DNA from: Acanthochromis polyacanthus
Taxonomy: Eukaryota > Chordata > Actinopteri > Pomacentridae
Direction of reading: 5' to 3'
Length of the DNA stretch: 64,000 nt
Assembly (NCBI RefSeq): GCF_021347895.1
Contig: NC_067135.1
Location: 124,001 to 188,000 of the forward strand
In this document: piece by piece, positions 57,647-64,000 of the stretch
Numbering within the stretch: the first letter of the stretch is position 1
Layout of the letters: every line of letters begins with the position of its first letter
Notes under the pieces: generated by a model
Told to the model about the DNA's origin: nothing
The model's database searches: none
Seen by the model: the letters and a program-made list of their open reading frames with translations, nothing else
Made by a program: the position numbers and the translations under genes

Positions 57647-58249
57647 TGAATACTAAGAACAGAGAATAATAAACTGCTGAAAGAGTTGCTCTGTCCTTCT
57701 GTCAGTGAAAGCTAAACAGGAAGTGGTTCACTGAGGATGTCGTCCATTCAGTCTGCTTCTTCACAACCAGATGAGGTTTTCCTTCTGTTAGCTTCACTCA
57801 GAAGATCCTCACAGTGAACATGAGACACCTGAGATGAAGACAGACGTCACAGCATCAACATCAACAGCAGAGGTTCATTTTAAAGTGACTCTGGAAAGCA
57901 AAAAAAATTCCCCAAATTTATAAAAATTTGCTAAATCTTCGGGAAGAAAAGTTTATTTTTTAAAAAACAATCTCCAAATTTGGCAAGAAATAAAAATAAA
58001 AAAATAAAAAATATATCAAAATTCTAAATATTTCCAAAAATAAATAATAATCTTCCAAAAAATCCTAAAAATATCTAAAGTGATTCCATATATATCAGTA
58101 GAACTTCTAATATTTTCTTTAAGAACATTCGGAAAACAAATCAACCAAAATACAGCGAATTTCGGTGGATTTTGGTTGAAACATTTTTTTATATATTTCT
58201 TTCTTTCCATCAAAAAATGTTCAGAAATTTCCCAATAATGTTGAAAATG
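57647..58249 (+). other. no gene; AT-rich spacer
   Basis: The section 57,900-58,240 is dominated by AAAATTCC/AAATATTTCC-type words. No feature recognised. Confidence 0.5.
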
Positions 58250-58736
58250 TGGACATCAGGTGTGGTTACACGTGGTCTGTGGTTGTGAGGCTGGTTGGAT
58301 GTACTGCCAAATTCTCTGCCTTTGGAGACGGCTTATGGTAGAGAAATGAACATTCAATACACCAGCAACAGCTCTGGATGACATTCCTGCTGTCAGCATA
58401 CCAATTCCACGCTCCCTCAAATCTTGCCACATCTGTGGCATTGTGCTGTGATAAAACTGCACCTTTCAGAGTGTCCTTTCATTGTGGGCAGTCTAAGGCA
58501 CACCTGTGCACTAATCATGGTGTCTAATCAGCATCTTGATATGGAACACCTGTGAGGTGGGATGGATTATCTCAGCAAAGGAGAAGTGCTCACTATCACA
58601 CATTTAGACAGATTTGTGAACAATATTTGAGAGAAATGGTGATATTGTGTATGTGGAAAAAGTTTTAGATCTTTGAGTTCATCTCATTAAAAATGGGAGC
58701 AAAAACAAAAGTGTTGGTTTATATTTTTATTGAGTG
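58250..58736 (-). mobile_element. 5' end of a Tc1-like transposon (truncated)
   Basis: The right boundary at about 58,736 begins, on the minus strand, CACTCAATAAAAATATAAAC, a Tc1-type inverted-repeat start next to TA. The minus strand then carries an untranslated leader and the transposase N-terminus before the copy is lost near 58,250. Confidence 0.72.
58256..58462 (-). pseudogene. Tc1-like transposase N-terminal fragment
   Basis: Minus-strand frame MQFYHSTMPQMWQDLRERGI then GMLTAGMSSRAVAGVLNVHF and STISRLQRQ, the first HTH of a Tc1-type transposase different from the two copies elsewhere in the window. Similarity then decays and there is no catalytic domain. Confidence 0.8.
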
Positions 58737-58740
58737 TAAG

Positions 58741-59202
58741 ATGCGTTGTCTTAAAACAAGTCCCTCCATCTGCTGAAATGTCTCTTGTTAAGTGAATTTA
58801 TCTTAAATCAGTGGGATGAGACATTTAGACTAAAAGTAAGACAAAAAGACTTGGTAAGATTTTGAGTTTTTGCAGTGTAGCTCGATAATTAACATTAAAG
58901 CTAATATTTACTGGATGCTAACTCTCTTCTCTGGTCAGCACACACTGAAATAAACTGCACCTACATCTGGAGTGCATGGCACACATTATATCTGACACTA
59001 CAGCTGCATATAAAGTGCATTAAAAGCAGCACCGATAAGAAAATAAACACTTACCGAACTATCAGAGTCCTTTCAGTGTTTGCTGGTAGAATCAGCCGAA
59101 GGTAGAAAACTGGTTAAAACAAACCAACAGGCAGAAAAACTGATTATGGAAAGTGTTCTGCTGCTCCACTGATAAATAAACCAACAGTGATTATATCAGA
59201 AT
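58741..59202 (+). other. no feature recognised
   Basis: Sequence between two Tc1 elements. I see no gene or clear repeat. Confidence 0.5.
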
Positions 59203-59204
59203 TA

Positions 59205-60838
<1,634 letters not shown>

Positions 60839-60978
60839 TATCTCAACTCTTTTGACTTCCATCTTGCTACAACTTCACTAGAGAAAAAATTTGTATCAAG
60901 GACACCTGCCTATAAGGTAGAACCTTCAGTTTGTTTAATGGAATTTTTCACTTCGACATGTAAACGTCTCTAAAGATC

Positions 60979-62493
60979 ATGAAACCGAGTAACAGAGCTT
61001 TTGCAAAGCCCGGTAGATCGGAAACGTACGGAAAAACGTCTAACTTTGTGAGACACCTGCAGAGACACCACAAGGAGAGGTAAGCCGCTGCCCGCTGGTA
61101 GTCTTTCTTTAAACAGCAAACTCCATGTCTTCATGTTTTTACATTTTTATTAGTGGAAGAAAAGAACAGTTTAACGGGGTGGGAAGATTAAACCTTGTGA
61201 CGGTGGAACTGTGTCCCTGGGTAGATACTTTGCTATCTCGTGGTCAAGACAAAGCCAGATAACAACCCATTCATTTGAATCATGTGTGTTGAAAGAGGGA
61301 AGCATCTAAACTTCAGTTTGCACTGCTCAGTGGCATTGGGCTGGGTTAGGGTTAGGGTTAGTTAGCTCAGCTCTGATAAAGAGACTGTAACTAGGCCAGC
61401 AGAATACCACCATGTTTGTTGTAGCCAAGGCGGTGCACAGAAATTGACAGTTTAAGTGCACTGCACCCACCATGTGGCATGAAACAGAATAGAAACGGTT
61501 ATCAGCTCCCTCAAAGGTCTACAAAGTGATTTTTCAGCTGGTAATACCATTTACTGTGAAAAAAATGTGCAGAAGGCTTAGGAGTGTTAATGATTGCATA
61601 CAATCCAACGCTACTATGTACTGAAGTACTGAATTGTGAAATACTGTAAATGCCTACTGTTACGGTTTACCATTTTTAAGTAAAACTAATTCCTTGCCTA
61701 TTGTTCGATTCCAGTACTAATAGATTATACTGTATTTCATTCTTCAGACTGCAGGAGTACTGGACAAGCCAGCAACAGACATGTTCACAGGCGACCATTG
61801 AGTCCTTCCAACAGCAGACACCACAAGTTCAAGTGTACAGTATTTCTTCATCAAGGCAAGCTGCCATCAACCAAGCCATCCTCCACGACCTTGTCATTGG
61901 CTGCTGCCTGCCCCTATCAATTGTTGAAAATCTGCATTTTCGACATTTTCTACATACCATTGATGAGAGGTACATCCCATTCTCCAGATCAACTATAACC
62001 TACAAGCAGATACCTCAACTAGTGACCAGAGTCAAGGAGTGTATCAAGTCCAGTCTGGCAGATCAGAAATTCATCTCAGTAACTGCTGACATCTGGTCAG
62101 ATCGCAGACTGAGATCTTACCTGGGTGTAACAGCTCATGCTTGTAGCGCCACAGCTAATGAATACACTCCAAAGTCCTTCCTCCTTGACTGCAAAAGATT
62201 CAAAGGTCGTCACAGCAGAAAACATTGTAGCTGCATTTGACAAAATATTAGAAGAATACAGTATAAGTGACAAGATAGACTTCATTATCACAGATAATGC
62301 ATCTAACATTAAAAGCGCTTTTAAAGTGGTGATGGCAGACTACTCAGATGAAAGTGAGGATGAGGAGGACATAGCTGGTGAACCACTGCATGAGGACTTT
62401 CCCCAAGGATCCCGGCAACCGCTGTCCTGTTTTGCTCACAGTCTTCAGTTAGTAGTGGGTGATGGATTAAAAGAGGTGAAGTGCCTTTCTTAA
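60979..62493 (+). pseudogene. hAT (ZBED-like) transposase, spliced and frameshifted
   Basis: Exon 60,979-61,080 starts MKPSNRAFAKPGRSETYGKT and ends SNFVRHLQRHHKER at donor GAG|GTAAGC, the tail of a BED-type zinc finger. A second exon from about 61,755 encodes EYWTSQQQTCSQATIESFQQ, FISVTADIWSDRRLRSYLGV (hAT catalytic Asp region) and KSFLLDCKRF. The frame shifts near 62,205 and continues as VVTAENIVAAFDKILEEYSI, DKIDFIITDNASNIKSAFKV, then PLSCFAHSLQLVVGDGLK, the hAT TDNA.N and C.AH.L motifs. Stop at 62491. No C-terminal dimerisation domain is found, so it is a dead fragment or a heavily rearranged hAT copy. Confidence 0.85.
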
Positions 62494-62800
62494 GTAATTT
62501 ACAAAGTGTCAAATCTTGCAACTCTACTGCATAGCAGCACAATTTTCAAGGACAAGTTTGAGTCAGTGTTTGTGTGGTCGGATGGTTTCTCCCTCCTGGC
62601 CACTGTGTGGCACTGTGCCAGCTCAATTGCCACTGTGACAGCAGGGCAGTATACTGTCCCACTATATAAATACACAGGTGAGTGGCTTTACCTCAGCCTC
62701 ATGCTTCTTCTGAGCTCTCCTCATGGCGGTGACTGCAGCTGGGCGTGCTGGATCTGCCACGCCAGATCCAGACGCACATAATACCACTGGTACAGGTAAC
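62494..62800 (+). pseudogene. possible continuation of the hAT remnant
   Basis: In another frame, SNLATLLHSSTIFKDKFESV at about 62,509-62,568 fits the region after the C.AH.L motif of hAT transposases. After that the sequence is unrecognisable. Confidence 0.45.
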
Positions 62801-63495
62801 AGGCTTTTCCCCTCTGTCTTTATGTGATGTGCGGCGCACTTAGTGACAGCTTGTTTTGCTCTGTGTAGTGACGCTGGGAGACTGGTTGCTCCGTTCAGCG
62901 TGCCGTGGGTGCTTCTGTGTCAGCAGGGTAAGCTACGTGGTCCGTATTATGTGATCTGATGTGTCAACTGGTCCCTGATTTTGTTGTGTGGTTGCTGCAG
63001 TTTATTTGCTGCTGCTGTCATTGGATCTCCTCCTCCTGCATTGCTGCTACGCTGCGCCACAGCTAACCGGGTATGTATTGCTCAATGAGGAAGTGATCAA
63101 TGAAGCCCAGGTGATGTCATTTAATGATAATTATGCTTAATTGTTTACCTTTACTAGGCTGCAGCTAAACGTGTGGTTCATTGGACGCCACCGCTTCCCT
63201 GGACTGGCTGCTGTTTCGGCTCTTTGTTTCCCTACGGCTGTACTGCCTTTTTCTGTGGTCTCGTTGTGTCGGCTTGTTCTTTCTGCGGCTTATGGCCTCA
63301 GCGTATTGGATTTATTGTACTGCACTTTCGGCGTTAAAGCCCTAGGCTACCAGGATTATTGTGGCCTCATATAGACCCTTTAATGACCCACGTCACTAAT
63401 GACGTCACAGCTTTAGCTGGAGGCAAAAGAGGAAGCCTGCGGCCGTGACCGAAAGGCGAAAGACTGAGGGACTAGGCTCTATCAACTTTTCTAAA
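62801..63495 (+). other. no gene recognised
   Basis: Contains a frame of about 77 codons (63,141-63,374) that resembles nothing I know. Contains the small palindrome-like ACCCACGTCACTAATGACGT near 63,384. Possibly the flank of the THAP element that follows. Confidence 0.4.
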
Positions 63496-63720
63496 ATGTC
63501 GTCCTGCTGTGTTTTTGGATGCCAGAATAGGAGGAATGACATTGGCCAACGCAAATTAAAGTTTTATAGGATTCCACCGAACACTCGTGCTCAGAGGGAA
63601 CGAAGACAGTTGTGATTAAATGCACTGAGGCAAAAAGACTGGACAGAGACGATCAGCTGCAGTCAATTCCAGCCATTTTCAGTACAAAAAATCGCTAATA
63701 TTCTATTTGTAAATAAAAAA
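63496..63720 (+). pseudogene. THAP-domain remnant (P-element/THAP9-like or host THAP gene), with stop codon
   Basis: ATG at 63496 opens MSSCCVFGCQNRRNDIGQRK then LKFYRIPPNTRAQRERRQL, a C2CH THAP zinc-finger start (C-x4-C-type spacing, F..P). Codon 40 is TGA where THAP domains have the invariant Trp. Past it the frame goes on LNALRQKDWTETI, still THAP-like, and then CSQFQPFSVQKIANI. THAP domains bind DNA in host regulators and in P-element-like transposases. A transposon relic is likelier here, given the surroundings and the stop. Confidence 0.65.
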
Positions 63721-64000
63721 TATGACGAGAAATACAGGGAATATTGGACGCGCATCGCGAGGTGCATTTCCTTGAAAACGACCTATTCGTGGATTATATA
63801 CCGACTTCAAGACATGTTCTGGACAAAATAGTTTACTGGCTTGTGTCGTCTGGATGTCCAAGGTTGGATTATGGCCGTTTTTTGTGGAATATTTTCATCT
63901 GTGTGTAATAATAAACCCGGAAATGTGAGTCGCGCTGTGTGCGTTAAAGCCGTGTACAGAGAAAGGATGGATGGATATTCATTGTTTGTCGGACAAATGT
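63721..64000 (+). other. window end; no gene recognised
   Basis: Continuation downstream of the THAP remnant with no frame I can identify. Any rest of that element lies beyond the window. Confidence 0.4.

Noticed and set aside
61344..61362. Telomere-like GGGTTAGGGTTAGGGTTAG
   Set aside because: Fewer than four TTAGGG units; too short to call an interstitial telomere, though it was tempting beside a CST gene.
63141..63374. A 77-codon hydrophobic frame
   Set aside because: No recognisable motif, no splice or promoter support; about what chance gives.

Overview
This window is eukaryotic and almost certainly from a teleost fish. It holds one vertebrate gene, spliced with GT-AG introns, inside a dense field of fish-type transposable elements (Tc1, hAT, PIF/Harbinger, L2/CR1-like LINEs, a tRNA-like SINE, BEL/Pao and Ty3/Gypsy). 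There is no bacterial or organellar content.

Positions 1-24,679 (+) carry the 3' two thirds or more of ctc1, the large subunit of the CST (CTC1-STN1-TEN1) telomere replication complex. I placed 23 coding exons by splice signals, reading phase and recognisable CTC1 blocks; the 5' end of the gene lies upstream of the window. Nearly every intron is inflated by a private minisatellite: 28 bp x6, 21 bp, about 30 bp, 19 bp (2.8 kb), 30 bp (7 kb) and 31 bp. Several of these are visibly built from the adjacent splice donor or acceptor. Introns also hold a minus-strand LINE, a hAT-like element, a palindromic MITE, a Tc1-like element with a hAT element nested in it, and another Tc1-type MITE. One exon contains an in-frame repeat coding for a Thr/His-rich tract.

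Positions 25,139-41,218 are a 39-bp minisatellite split by a 14.8-kb BEL/Pao retrotransposon (LTRs 25,783-26,941 and 37,774-40,588, TSD AGTAT). The retrotransposon was itself interrupted by a 4.4-kb LINE inside gag and by a Tc1 transposon inside the 3' LTR. Positions 41,284-51,284 are a mosaic: a hAT MITE, a LINE fragment, a hAT-like element carrying the first 37 nt of 18S rRNA, a TIR element with a matching empty site elsewhere in the window, a SINE, and a decayed PIF/Harbinger with transposase and Myb-like partner remnants. Positions 51,690-57,641 are a Ty3/Gypsy element whose integrase lies upstream of reverse transcriptase, the order typical of the Gmr1 lineage. Positions 57,647-64,000 hold a Tc1 fragment, a second nearly intact Tc1 copy, a broken hAT/ZBED-type transposase and a THAP-domain remnant.

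Apart from ctc1 I see no host gene. I find no wholly new biological system. The strongest unusual signals are the splice-site-derived minisatellites of ctc1, the IN-before-RT Gypsy element, and the 18S rRNA 5' end captured inside a hAT-like element. Exon boundaries and element ends were read by eye; copy counts are estimates from array length.
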